From: Buddleja alternifolia
Lineage: Eukaryota > Streptophyta > Magnoliopsida > Lamiales > Scrophulariaceae
Assembly: GCA_019426215.1 (NCBI GenBank)
Contig: CM033392.1
Coordinates: 36,125,980-36,189,979 of the forward strand
Direction: 5' to 3'
Length of the DNA: 64,000 nucleotides
Positions 32,301 through 43,761 of this stretch are shown one piece after another. Each line of letters starts with the position of its first letter. Position 1 is the first letter of the stretch. Both the position numbers and the translations under genes were made by a program. The notes below the pieces were generated by a model, which saw nothing but the letters and a program-made list of their open reading frames with translations, did no database searches and was not told the DNA's origin.

Positions 32301-33557
32301 TAGTCCCCTTCACACATTCATTTCCGGTACTTGTATATCTCGAACCAAACTCACTGAACTTTTGGAAGCTTCGTCCACCTCTTATGCCGATTTAGCAAAC
32401 TGGAACTTCCAATTCGATGACTTTCGTCAACCTGAGTCAGCGCTTGAGGAAGCACCTGCTAAGTCAGCTGAAGCGTTCACGTTTGCAGTTACAAGTATTC
32501 CAGCGTCTGCTGAAGAACTCGTTCAAGCGTCTCAACCAGAGGATATTCCTGACGCTCCTGAACCAGTTACTGATGATATTGCTGAGGATATTTCTCTTAA
32601 CATTCGAGGTACTGTCTTTGATCCCGCATATCAAGTTCTCATTGACTCTCTCAAACACTCATCCAGGTTCAAGCGACCGGCTCCTCAAGCGGTTCATCTC
32701 GATGAGAGTCAATCTTTTGGTCCTTTGCTCAAATCCATTTTGGAGAATATCAGTGCTCATGCTACTCAAAACGAAGAATCTCTTCACTGGATTAAAGACT
32801 CAAAGAAGACTTTCAAGAAATGCATGATGCCACTCAAGCAAACCAACTTGCCATGAAAAAAGAGCTTGAAAAGCGCCTAGAAACCCTTGAGACTTCTCTG
32901 GATGATGCTCCCAGCGCCAAGCTTCTCGCCTTACAGGAACGCTTCGACAAGCGTCTAGACGACATCACAGATTCTATGTCTCAGATTGCTCATCAGGTCA
33001 GCTTACTCACAGATCATTTCCTAAAGACTGATGATGGCAATAAGGGGGAAGAAAATAAGAAAGGAGAAAAGAGGAAAGCGTCTAGTTCAAGAGAAGAGCC
33101 TCCGTCTCGTAAGCGTCAAGTTTTTCCTTCTGCGCTTAGTCTCCCATCTTGGATAACTACTTTGAAAGTAAGCACCTCTGGAGCGCCTAGTAGTACACTA
33201 AAGGAACCTCCAAGAGCTTTATATCCAAATCTACCAATACCTATAAGAGCACTGCTTGAACAGTTTGACATCCCTCTTCAAAGACCATGTATTCCAGAAC
33301 CTACAGATCCAAGAATCTTAGCTGAAGAGAGGAAGATGACTGAATTTATCCAAGCTTTTCGAATTTGCCTAAGGTATATGGGTATTGACCCAACTGATTG
33401 GGACAATCATTTTACTGCTTTCAAGAAGAGACAGAAAGAAGAAAATAAGCTTATAATCAACAAAGATCATGAAGCAATGATGACCTTGGAAGACAATCTG
33501 ACTGAAGCTATCCGAGCTGAAATGCCCAAGCGATACAAAGTTAGACCAAGACGTTAA
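29386..33557 (+). pseudogene. SIRE-2 additional ORF (aORF), broken
   Basis: Homologue of the SIRE-1 aORF, about 4.2 kb, and more complete in the middle. ATG at 29386 (MALKKSSSSSAELTIKV). Pieces: to 29876 (CGA-to-TGA), 30031-31041, 31096-31836 (CAA-to-TAA), 31912-32856 and 32820-33557. Domains in order: N-terminal globular region; KRPAATKKRAPRKPNA at 30226-30273 and PLKRRKLE at 30337-30360; acidic Ala/Val/Glu-rich linker with repeated VEPSAQ; a middle domain with GGRTPRCDVDLAYYLDYGHS and a region absent from SIRE-1 (WKNKVVHAVERLESLTDLIQ); Pro/Glu-rich stretch; coiled coil; Lys-rich KKGEKRKASS; C-terminal domain with YPNLPIP and TDWDNHFTAF, ending RYKVRPRR. Two nuclear-localisation-like signals are conserved between copies, and no membrane segment is visible. 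Confidence 0.78.
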
Positions 33558-33762
33558 AGCTTTTGATTTGCATTATCTATATTCTTGTCTCTTATATCTT
33601 TATTTGTTCAGTTGTAAAAATGCATGTAATCACTGATATATATAAATGCATTTTTTTTGCTGAAACATCTCGTTGAAGCGTAACTAACTTTAACTAACGT
33701 TATCTAATCAAAGCTAACTTTTATTTTTGGCTGTCTAACTCTTGAACTATAAAAGAGTAAGT

Positions 33763-33827
33763 ATTGCCATCATCATAAAGAGGAAAATTGTTAGGAATTT
33801 AATGTTAGATGTTTTGATGATGACAAT
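33763..33827 (+). promoter_or_regulatory. SIRE-2 polypurine tract inside an inverted repeat
   Basis: Polypurine tract AAAGAGGAAAAT (33777-33788) directly before the 3' LTR TGTTAGG. The 13-bp arms ATTGCCATCATCA (33763-33775) and TGATGATGACAAT (33815-33827) flank it, one outside and one inside the LTR. Confidence 0.7.
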
Positions 33828-35398
33828 TAGGAATCTTGTTAGACCCCAAAGTTATGTATGCTTAAATTTCATAGGTACTTGTACAAGCATTTGAACATTA
33901 GAAATGTATAGGCTTTATTTTATCTTTTACTTTTGACACTCTTAGATCAAGAAGTCGGTTAGATTAAGCGTTTGATACTTTCTGAATGAGCTTATCAAGA
34001 CTGCAAAATCTGAAGACTCCAAGCGTCCAAGAAATCAATAGTAAATGATGTCTAAAGACTTTTCCAAGCGTCTACACTTCTAAATCAAGTCTGAAGACTT
34101 TTCCAAGCGTCTAAGCATTAAATAGTCCTCCAGATTAAATGGAACTTTCAGTTCATGAATGAAGCGTCTATCAAATGGAAAACATTCTCCTGAAGCGTCA
34201 GATCGAAAGGAGTTTAATGCAAATATTCTCAGTGCATTAAATGCCAACGGGCATTTAATTCAAATGCATTAAATGATGATAAGAGCATTAAATGTGATAA
34301 GCACTTTCAGACGTACGGAGAAGCCACCTTATTGGACTGTCAACTATTCAAAGACTGCAACACCAACTTTTGTACAACAGATTTTCGGGAAAAAGGACAA
34401 AAGTTGTTCACTCGCGAAAGTGAGAGACACGCGCCCTTGCATGTGTCAAACGAACACTTTTTCCAAGAATGCCTATAAATAGAACTTCAACAACAAGCAA
34501 AATATATAGAACAATTATCAAGCCAAATTGCTGTTGCATTGAAGTCTCATTCCTTAAACTTTCAGAAAAGCTAGAATACTCAAGAAAATATTCTCTTTGC
34601 TTTTCATCAAATCCTGAGACAGTTAACCCAATATCTCAAACATTCTTTTTGAAGAAACTACACTACTACTGAGATATTCCAGTTGTTTGAACTTCATCAA
34701 AATCAAACAAACCCTTTTAGAAAAACCCTATCCGAGCCTCGCGATCTGTGTGAAGTCGAAGTTGGATACTTGCCATATTTCTGGGTGTAAGAAGCAAGGG
34801 GATTGAAGTGAATTGGAGCAGAAATCTGTGTGATCAAGGAGCTCAAGTCATCGACATCCATCTCTCCCTAATTTGTAGAAGGTTCTGTGTGATTCTTTGA
34901 GAATCATTTTAGTGGATTGCCTCCAAGTGTTCGAGGAGAAGAAGGACGTAGTTGGGATTACACCACCCAACGAACCTTACAAATATTGTGTCATTTACTT
35001 TTTCAGTCAATTCTTTTATCTATCATATCATTGCATAAATTGATTAAGTAAAACACAATCAAAAGCTAAGCAACTAAGAAACCTCTTGTGACGCTAAAGC
35101 TTTCAAAGAGAAGACTCCAAAAATCATTCTGCTGTGCTAACACTGATTAAAGAACTGAACGCTTAACCTACTTGGTCAAAGTATTCAAATCTTGAAGTCT
35201 GAGTTAACTTCCTAAAAACAGTCTTCATCAGACGCTTCGCCAAAGCGCCAATACTTTTAAGTGAACGCTTAAGTCAAGCGTTAGACACTTCAAGCGTCTA
35301 TCTTCTCAAGCGTCCAAAAATCTTTTAGTACGAAACTTTTTGAAGTCGAAAAAGACTTCAGGGTTCTAGACCCTTTCGTATGCCACTTAGGACCAACA
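33789..35398 (+). repeat. SIRE-2 3' LTR
   Basis: 1,610 bp, TGTTAGG to CCAACA, clearly related to the SIRE-1 LTRs. TATAAATA at 34474-34481. Contains 14 AGCG/CGCT tetramers, ten of them AAGCG on the coding strand and most extended to AAGCGTC, several after a GAAGACT block. Confidence 0.9.
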
Positions 35399-36555
35399 GA
35401 TAGAATTCTAGATCAAAGTTAAATCGGAGATCGGCGTCTGAAGACCTTGAAGATGAAGGATTCTTTAAGCGGCCGACAAAGCGCTTGAGAATCAATTCTG
35501 AACGATAAACACCATAAGCGCCTGTCAACAGCTAAATTTAATCCTAAGTCAATAAGCTATTTAAGGCAATCATCAACGGACATTTATTTCCAACGGGAAA
35601 TAAATTTAAATGCATTAAATGCTTGATAAGAGCATTAAATGTGATAAGGACTATTGACGGTACGGATAAGCCTTTCTATTGGCTGTTAACTTAAAGTAGG
35701 TATGCTACCCACTTTGTACAACAGAATTTTCAGAGATGTCAGAAAAAGATTGTTTCACGCGCCTCGTGCTTCACACGTTCCTATTTATGTCCAATGGACA
35801 AATCCGGAGAAAAGTTTATAAATAGATACTCACAGCTCAAACTAAAATGACCAAGAATTATTCACTTACGCTGTTGAAATCTATACACATCCTCAAAGCT
35901 TAAAAACTCCATTGCCAAATTTTTTTTGAGCTTTTACATGTCTACAGCTAAACCAATATCTCTTACATCTTTACAAGAAGAATCATCTTTTTAAAGAGAT
36001 ATTTCAAAATGTTTTTGAACTTTTCAAATCAAACAAACCTTGATAAAACCCATCAACTTCTTCAATCTGAGTGACAAAGTCGTTGATAGACAAGCATTAT
36101 TTCTGTGTGAAAGAAGTGTTGTCAAAAGCAGATCTTAGCCGAGTTGAAATCTTTGTCATCAGGGAACTCGAGATCAAGTCTTCATCAATTTTCTATTGTG
36201 TTGAAGTTGTCTTTGTGAAACCTCGTAAATCATTTTAGTGGATTTCTCCTGTGTGGAAAGGAGTAGTAGGACGTAGCTGGGATTACATAAACCCAGTGAA
36301 CCTTACAAATTCTTGTGTCTTATTTACTTAATATTTTATTGCTTTATATATCACATCATACGTTATCATAACGCATACAATTATCAAATCACTAAGAGCA
36401 ACTAAACTATTTCTAAGCGCTTAATTTGTTGCATCATATAGACTTGTATAAATCCTCCGTTGTGCTAACCCTGATATAAGTGATGAGCGTCTGACCCTTT
36501 TGATCAAGCACACAAAACTATTGTCTAAGTTAAGTCTATCATGTGCGTTGGCACA
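35399..36555 (+). repeat. SIRE-3 5' LTR remnant (diverged subfamily)
   Basis: Parallel to the right two thirds of the SIRE LTRs (AATGCATTAAATG segments, TATAAATAG near 35817, acceptor-like AACC...GTGTGGAAAGGAGTAG segment), but clearly diverged. AAGCG-type motifs also occur here. It joins gag sequence at about 36556, so the LTR end, the primer site and the gag N-terminus have been deleted. Confidence 0.7.
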
Positions 36556-37275
36556 ACACAAATCAGGGAAAATAAACTTTCCATTGCCAAGGAAAGGTAA
36601 ACATCCCAATGAAACTTTGGAGCAATTGGACATAAGATTTACAGCTCCTACTACAGAATTATCATCTCTGGGTATAGATTTACAGAAACATGAAATGGTG
36701 ATTAAGATTTTCAGAAGTCTACCTAGTAGATTTCTTATGAAGACAACAGCAATGAGAGAATCTAACATGTTGGATCGTCTAAGTCTAAAAGATGCCTTTT
36801 CAGAACTTAAAGCATTTGAGTTTGAATTAAATTCAGCCAGTGATGTTGTGAGCAGTCCGATGATTGAGTCTGAAGCGCTTATAGCATCAATCAAGGGTAA
36901 ATCGGGTAACAAGGGAAAGGTTTTGAATATGAGTGAAGATGAGGAACTAGCACTATTGAACAAATTCAGAAAATTCCTAAGATATGAAAAGAAAGGTAGT
37001 CCTAAGCATCAAGGACAGAGTTCATATCAAGCGCCAGCTCCTTTTCAACAACAGTATGAAGCACCTCAATTTTCTACACCTTCTCCTTCAGTGCCGATTC
37101 AATACCAAGTGTCTACTCAACAGAATCTCTCAACACACGTCGTCTCAAAACCACAAAATGCAAGGTTAACAAATGAACAAAAGATGAAAACTAATCTTTG
37201 TTATAATTGTAGAAAACCAGGGTACTACCAGGTAAATTACCCTTATCCAAACGTATCCAAACCCTTAAGGTAGGA
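36556..37275 (+). pseudogene. gag: SIRE-3 gag, left part
   Basis: Starts in the middle of Gag (ACTTTCCATTGCCAAGGAAA matches SIRE-1), then NETLEQLDIRFTAP, LPSRFLMKTTAMRES, a Pro/Gln-rich stretch and a decayed zinc knuckle CYNCRKPGYYQVNYPY in which the His and last Cys are both Tyr. Interrupted at 37276 by C2 and continued at 61573. Confidence 0.8.
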
Positions 37276-39056
37276 TGTTAGGATTATGCCCTCAGATGTC
37301 ATAGAGGATAGAATGTATAGGGCATATATCTTATATTGAACTTAAACTCTTCTTAAATAAAAGGCATTATTGAGTTTTCACTTAATTCTTATCTGCATCT
37401 ATAAGTTGTGTAACACGTTTTGTCCATGTTTTCAGTGCGATCCCTCTACTTCCTATGGGATAGGAAGATTGACACTAGAGAGATTGATCTTGATTACTAA
37501 AATAAGTTTGCAAGTAATATGAAGTCTTTAATGGACAAATAAAGACTTCGAATACTTGCACAATCTTAGCTCCGACATGGGAGTGCCTGTCTGGTGTCAT
37601 GGGATCATAGGAGATTAAGAATGTAGACACGTCAGTGGAATTGTTATGTTCGAACACGACTCGCATCGGTTCTGTCACATGGGTTTTCACTCTGTGACTG
37701 TCAATGACGAAACTGATTATGTGTAATAGGTATATGTGAACCTTTGGCCCGAAGTATCAGGCTGAAGATGCACTTGTGACGTCAAGTCTTTCACTAGAGT
37801 AGTTAGACCCAATTCACCCTTTGGTGGGGTCAACCTTGAAACACGGACTTGATGGGCAAGTGGTAATCTTAGAAGATATCTAATATGGGATTTGTTCTCT
37901 CATAAGTGAATGAGTATGTACCCTATGTAATTATAGATAAATAGAGATCAAAGTCTTTGGCCAAAGCAAACGAGACGATTGTGCTTGGCATTAAATCAAT
38001 CTCAATGATCTTGTATTTATTATGATTTATACATATGGTCAAGTCCAGTGAGTTTGACATAACCACGACTCTCACTTGACCGGGGAACGTGGACAAAAGG
38101 TTTATACATATACGGTATTTACGATTGGAAGGTTTCAGAAATGATCCCATTGTTTTCGTTTGGGTTACGAAGTGGGCCATGTGATTGGTTAGGTGTTACC
38201 CACTTCCTTTGGTTTGCTCTCATTGCCAAACAAAACGAACCTAAAAAGTCGCGCTAAAGGATTGACAAAGAAAAATGAAGAAAAAGGAATTTCTATTATT
38301 TTTTTTGGGAGTTTTAATTTATTGGATAAATTAAATAATTAATTATTCATTAGATGAAATAATAAATTATAATGATAAGATTAATTATTAATTAATTTCC
38401 TTGTGAAATATATTAATGAATTAATTTACCTAATTAATTTGGTTATTTAATTAATTTATTTATTTATTGGATACAATAAATTATTAATTGAAATAAAAAA
38501 TTAAGTAAACAAAACAAATCCTGAGGCTAAATAAGGAGTCCAATTGGACGTCTACTAGGCCTCAATGTGGCATCTTTGAGAGGCCACATATTAGGGCTCT
38601 TTTGTTTTGACTTGTTCAATAAGTTATGAGGTATATAAGGACTCTTTGACTTAGAACAAGTAAGAAGAAGGGAATAGAGAATACATAACTCTCAAAAGAA
38701 AGAAAAATATTCCTCCCCTCCTCTATACCTGTCCGTCGACCATAGAGAACGAAAAAAAATGATTTTTCGTTTGTTGATCCGTGCGTGACGATTTTTCGAG
38801 ACGACGTATTTTCGTTGTTCGGATGAAGTTCAAGTTTGAAGAATCAAACCAAAGGATTGAAGATTTGGAAGCTTCAATATTTTGAGATTGGAGAAGAAGA
38901 AGTTTTCCTCCATCTTCATATTCATATTAACGAGTAAGTTTTATTCGTTATATGCTTTTAGATTCAAATATGTGAATTCGAGTAACAATTGGCTTTTCGT
39001 TTTAATTTTTGAAATTCCTTCCGCTACGTTTATGCTTTTTCAAACGAAACCCAACA
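37276..39056 (+). repeat. Copia C2 5' LTR
   Basis: 1,781 bp, starts TGTTAGGATTATGCCCTCA, ends CCCAACA. TATATAAG at 38632-38639. AT-rich 38310-38500. Only two AGCG/CGCT tetramers, in contrast to the SIRE LTRs. Confidence 0.92.
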
Positions 39057-39057
39057 G

Positions 39058-39070
39058 TGGTATCAGAGCC
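39058..39070 (+). promoter_or_regulatory. Copia C2 primer binding site, tRNA-iMet
   Basis: TGGTATCAGAGCC one base after the 5' LTR, complementary to the initiator-Met tRNA 3' end. Confidence 0.95.
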
Positions 39071-41212
39071 AATCTCTGATTTGCATATTTGATCTTGTTT
39101 ACGTGATTTAAGAATTGAATGTAATGTGTTTTTGAAGCATGTTTGTATATTTTTCTTAAATCTGCGTTTTATGGTTTTTTGCCTAGTTTTTTGATTTGTA
39201 GTTATTGTAAATCTAGGAATATTTGATGATATTGAAAATAAAAAAATACCGAGGAAAAATGGGGCTCGAAAGCCTCGAGAAAAACACGTGCAGCAACGCG
39301 CGCACGCTGTTCGAGCGCTGTTTAGCACAGCCGGGCAGTTCGGCCCGGCGCTGCCCAGTCACAGGCCGTCGGGTTGTGACCGTGGCCCGACGGGTCGTGG
39401 GTTTGGATACCCAATTCATTGATCCGGGTCATGGATTCGGGTCGTAAAACGGGCTATGTTTGGGTCGAAATTAATTTTTGAATTTTGGGTGATTTTATTT
39501 AATTTGGTGGATCAAAAGGATGATGATCCGAATAATTTAAATCAAGCCCAATTGAAAATTATCCAATTTCGATTTGTTAATTAGTTTGGATTTAATCTAA
39601 TTAAATCTAAATGGGCCAATTAGATTGGTGATTTGGATTTAAATTAAATTTAGCCCAATAAGAAATTAATAAACATGAATTTTGTTCTAATTAATTATTT
39701 TGAGCCCAATTAAATTGAATCCAAGTGGACCAAAAGGATGGTGACTTGGGTTTGATGAAATCGAGCCCAATGAGATTAATTGGAATATAATATTTAATTA
39801 GAACTAATTAATTATTTTTCTCGGAGATTAATAATTGATTTATGGATTAAATATTATTATTTTTTCCTCGACTTGGAAATTACTTCATTTTGAATAAGGA
39901 ATATAAATTATTTTTCTTAGAGATTAATAATTAATTTTTTGATCAAATAAAAGTATTTCCAATTTTTGATGGCTTTAAATCATAATAAAATAAAATATAG
40001 AATTCCATATTTTATGTGTTCATGTTATTTTAATTAAAAGTAGATGCACTTAATTCTTAATTTCGTACATCTAAGTCATCTAGTTGGACTAGAATGATTT
40101 TAATTGAAATAGTGAATATGTGAAATCATAAGGAATTTTGATTGGACTAAAATTTTTAATAATCAACATAAGTGATTTAATATTGCGAACATCTATTACA
40201 TGTTGCGAGCATGTATTAATTGATGCGAGCATGTCTTATGTGATTCAAACACTAATCATGGACTTAGGATTATATGTTTTACCTTTAATTTTATGGGTTA
40301 TCAAATTTGAAGCTATTTATTATATTCTTAGAAATAATGCATGAGTTGTTTTAGGAATCGAGATAAAATAGTTCAAAGTTGATAAAGTCAAAAGGCCCAT
40401 GAATGTTTAATAGGTTTAATCTACGCCTTTTGTGATGGCCCATTGGCTCGGGCCCTCTAGTAAAAGTCCATGATCAAGTGATGAATTTAATTATTCATTT
40501 ATTTAAATTCTATGTTTATTTATATTGAAAGACATGATTATTAGTAGTATTTTTATGCATGACCAATATAGAATAAAGCGCAATATAAATTGAATAATGT
40601 GCAGAGTGAGACCAAAATCTTTTAACGAATTAAATTCTCCCAAATAAATTATACCGAGTTAAAAAGGATGTTTGACATCCTCACCCTCCACTAAGCTTTC
40701 TAAAATTAGAATTACTATAAATGTGTAATGCTTCCCAGTTATGGGGGTTATACGTTTAGAAATAATTTAAAATTTTATAAAGTGCATGCAAATGCCATAA
40801 TTGAAACATATTTCACCCCAAAAACCTGTTTGGTTGTAAGGTGAAATTCAAATGCCATAATCTCGGGTAGTTCACGAACCTAGAAATCGAATGGGTTGCG
40901 GTTTGGTGAACTATGGGGAAATGTATTGAAACATTTATTGGATAAATTGATATTAGATATCACTTCAAATAATGAATGGGCCAGAAACCGGTTGGGTTGC
41001 AACCTATTTAATTAATTGAGGACCTCAATACCGGCTGTGAAATCGATGCCAATGATGATTTCCGATTTTCACATGGGAGTGTGGGATTCAAAAAATGTAG
41101 TGGGAGCCAAGATAAATTTTAAGTCCTTAATTTTTCTTGGTTAAGTCAAAACAAGTAATCTAATAAATCAGGTTAATTTCTGCAGTCATTTTCTCGTTTA
41201 TCTCTCTCAAAT
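39071..41212 (+). other. Copia C2 long untranslated leader
   Basis: 2.1 kb without a gene between the primer site and gag. A GC-rich island at about 39280-39440 contains inverted repeats (CCGTCGGG against CCCGACGG; GGGCAG against CTGCCC). Three diverged copies of a GCCCAAT / GGACCAAAAGGATGGTGA-type segment lie at 39500-39790. A TGCGAGCATGT unit is repeated three times at 40183-40240. Confidence 0.6.
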
Positions 41213-42856
41213 ATGACAAACCCACTTTCAATTCTACTCGAAAAGAATACTCTGACTGGACCCAATTGTGTGGACTAACTTAGAAATTTGAGGATTGTCC
41301 TCAATATGGAATCACTGGGATACCTCTTGGAGGCTGATATCCCTGCGGCTCCTGCTAGAACACGTGCTAATGAGGAAGAGGTCCAAGCCCATGAAAAATG
41401 GGTGAAGGACGACCCCCAGGTGAGAGGATACACGGTGGGATCTATGACTAATGATGTTCAAAGGTCACATGATAAGATGCCCATTGCAAGAGCTACCCTA
41501 GCTTACCTGGTAGAGCTCTATGGAGAGCATAGTCGAACAGCACGATATGAGATATCGAAAGAGCTCTTCGGAGCCAAGATGAAAGAAAGTGAGAAGGTTG
41601 GTGATCATGTCCTCAAAATGATTTCGACGATCGAGAAATTGGAAGCTCTTGAATTCAGCATGAATGTCACCCTTCAAACTGACTTAATTTTGCAGTCTCT
41701 TCATGGTTCCTTCTCCCAATTTGTTGTTAACTTTAACTGCAATGAGATAGAGTGCAATTTAGCTGGACTAATGAACAAGTTGGTTACTGCACAATCTCAA
41801 ATGAAACCAAAGGGAAAGGAAATTGCCTTAGTCATCTCTTCTGCACCCAAAAAGTCTAAGAAGAAGAACAACAAGAAAACGTCTGGCGAGCTTGGAGCTC
41901 AATGGGGTACCAAGAAGGGTAAGGGAAAGGCTCAAGGGTTTTACAAGAGCAAAGGACCTAAGAAAATGGATAGATGTCTTGAGTGCAGTGAGCTTGGCCA
42001 CTGGAAGAGAAACTATCCCAAATTAAGCAAAGGCACACAAGGTATGGAGCTATTAGTTTTTGAAACTAACTGTTTTATGACCGTATTTTCTACTTCGTGG
42101 ATTCTGGACTCAAGGGCTAGCGCCCATGTTTGTTGCTTGGATCAGGATCCACAGAGAAGTAGAAACCTGGGCCGAGAAGAAGTGATGATCAAAGTAGGCA
42201 GCGGGGAAAGCGTCGCAGCTACTAGGATCAGATCTACTTCTCTTTATTTGAATTCTGAACATTTACTGTTTTTAGATAATGTTTTGGTTTTTCCCAAGGG
42301 GCTTAAGAACATTGTATCTATTCCTATCTTTGTTAAGATTAGATATACATTCCGTTTTTTCAAATTAAATTGCGACATTTATTATGGAAATAAATTAGTT
42401 GAAAATGCACGTTTAGTTAATGGTTTATATTATTTAAATGTCCGTAATTCATCTGATGTTAATGTTGTAACATGTAAATGTGGTAGGCAAGAAACTAACT
42501 TAAGACTCAAGTGGCATCTTAGACTAGGCCATGACGGAGAGTACAAGATCCACAAAATGGAAAAAGATGGGCTTTTAAGCTCACTAGGGTCGGATCCTAT
42601 TCCTATATGTGAATCATGTCTCTTAGGCAAGATGGCTAGATCCCCCTTCACAGGGACTTTCGAAAGGGCTAGGCAAGTCTTAGGATTAGTGCATACAGAC
42701 GTCTGCGGACCATTTGGAGAAATGGCTCGTGGAGGTTTCTACTACTTCATCACTTTCACTGACTACCATTCAAGATTTGGTCTAGTGTATTTGATGAAGC
42801 AAAATTCTGAATCCTTTAAAAGATTCAAAGAGTTCAAGGCCTTAGTAGAAAATTGA
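41213..42856 (+). pseudogene. pol: Copia C2 gag, protease and integrase N-terminal part
   Basis: Gag starts at ATG 41213 (MTNPLSILLEKNTLTGPNCVD) but stops at TAA 41276-41278, where Trp is expected; the frame reopens and runs 522 residues from 41288 to 42856. Gag capsid region: DVQRSHDKMPIARATLAYLV, LQTDLILQSLHGSF. Zinc knuckle CLECSELGHWKRNY lacks its last Cys. Protease active site reads WILDSRASAHVC, with the catalytic Gly replaced by Arg. Integrase zinc finger WHLRLGH...CESCLLGKM and first catalytic Asp (HTDVCGP) are present. A stop at 42854 ends it before the second Asp. Gag and pol are in one frame, as in many plant copia elements. Confidence 0.88.
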
Positions 42857-43761
42857 ACTGGGCAAAATAAAAAAACTCTACGATCGGATCGTGGAGGAGA
42901 ATATATGAGTGCCGAGTTTGATGAATTCCTAAGACAACAAGGAATAATGTTACAACTAACACCACCAGCAACTCCTCAACTGAATGGAGTAGCTGAGCGA
43001 AGGAATCGAACACTGTTGGACATGGTTCGTTCCATGCTTAGTTACAATGATTTACCCATTTTGCTGTGGGGATACGCGCTCCTTACCGCTACTCATGTTT
43101 TGAACAGATGTTCCTCCAAATCCGTTCCTAAAACTCCGCATGAGATGTGGAATAATAGGAGACCGAGTCTTAATCATATTAAGATTTGGGGATGCCCCGC
43201 TTATGTCAAGAAGACTAAAGTGGAGAAATTGGAGACAAGATCCCTAATGGGACGTTTCATTAGTTATCCTGAAGATTCCATGGGATTCTTCTTTTAGCTG
43301 CATGATGATCAAAGAATCATTGTGGCCCTACAAGCTCACTTCCTTGAGGATGAGTTCATCTTGGAAGGCGGCAAAGGTAGGAAAATTGTTCTAGAAGAAA
43401 AAAATGAAACTTCCTCAAATACATTTGTTCAAGAATCGAGCCCTGAACCTATAGTAGCACAACCACCACGTAGATCTAGTAGAATACCACATGAACCTGA
43501 GAGGTATGGGTATCTACTGCAGGGGGCGAGAGCTTCACACTGTAGTACAAGATGGTCATGAAGATGATCCTTGTACCTATGATCAAGCGATGGTGGATGT
43601 CGACGCTTGAAGATGGCGAGAAGCTATGGAAACAGAAATGGACTCTATGCAATCGAACTATGTCTTGACTTTGGTAGATCGTCCTGAAGGTATAAAACCT
43701 ATAGGATGTAAGTGAATCTACAAAAGTAAGATAGGTATCGATGGCAAGGTTGACACCTTTA
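42857..43761 (+). pseudogene. pol: Copia C2 integrase C-terminal part, linker and start of RT
   Basis: SDRGGEYMSAEFDEFLRQQG and NGVAERRNRTLLDMVRSML give the last Asp and Glu, 35 residues apart. Stop TAG at 43295-43297. The linker is at 43322-43561 (PPRRSSRIPHEPERYG). Decayed RT start: WREAMETEMDSMQS, DRPEGIKPIGCK, KIGIDGKVDTF, up to the solo-LTR insertion at 43762. Frameshifts near 43300 and 43562. Confidence 0.83.

Larger units (their letters stand above)
25131..35398 (+). mobile_element. SIRE-2: 5'-truncated SIRE/Maximus-like copia element
   Basis: Plus-strand relative of SIRE-1, lacking its 5' LTR and most of gag. Present: gag C-terminus, protease, integrase, RT, RNase H, aORF, polypurine tract and 3' LTR (33789-35398). 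The left end is a recombination junction, not a transposition end, so no target duplication can be read. The 3' LTR abuts SIRE-3 LTR sequence, which suggests that SIRE-2 had inserted into the SIRE-3 5' LTR before the deletion that joined it to C1. It forms a head-to-head inverted pair with SIRE-1. Confidence 0.87.
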
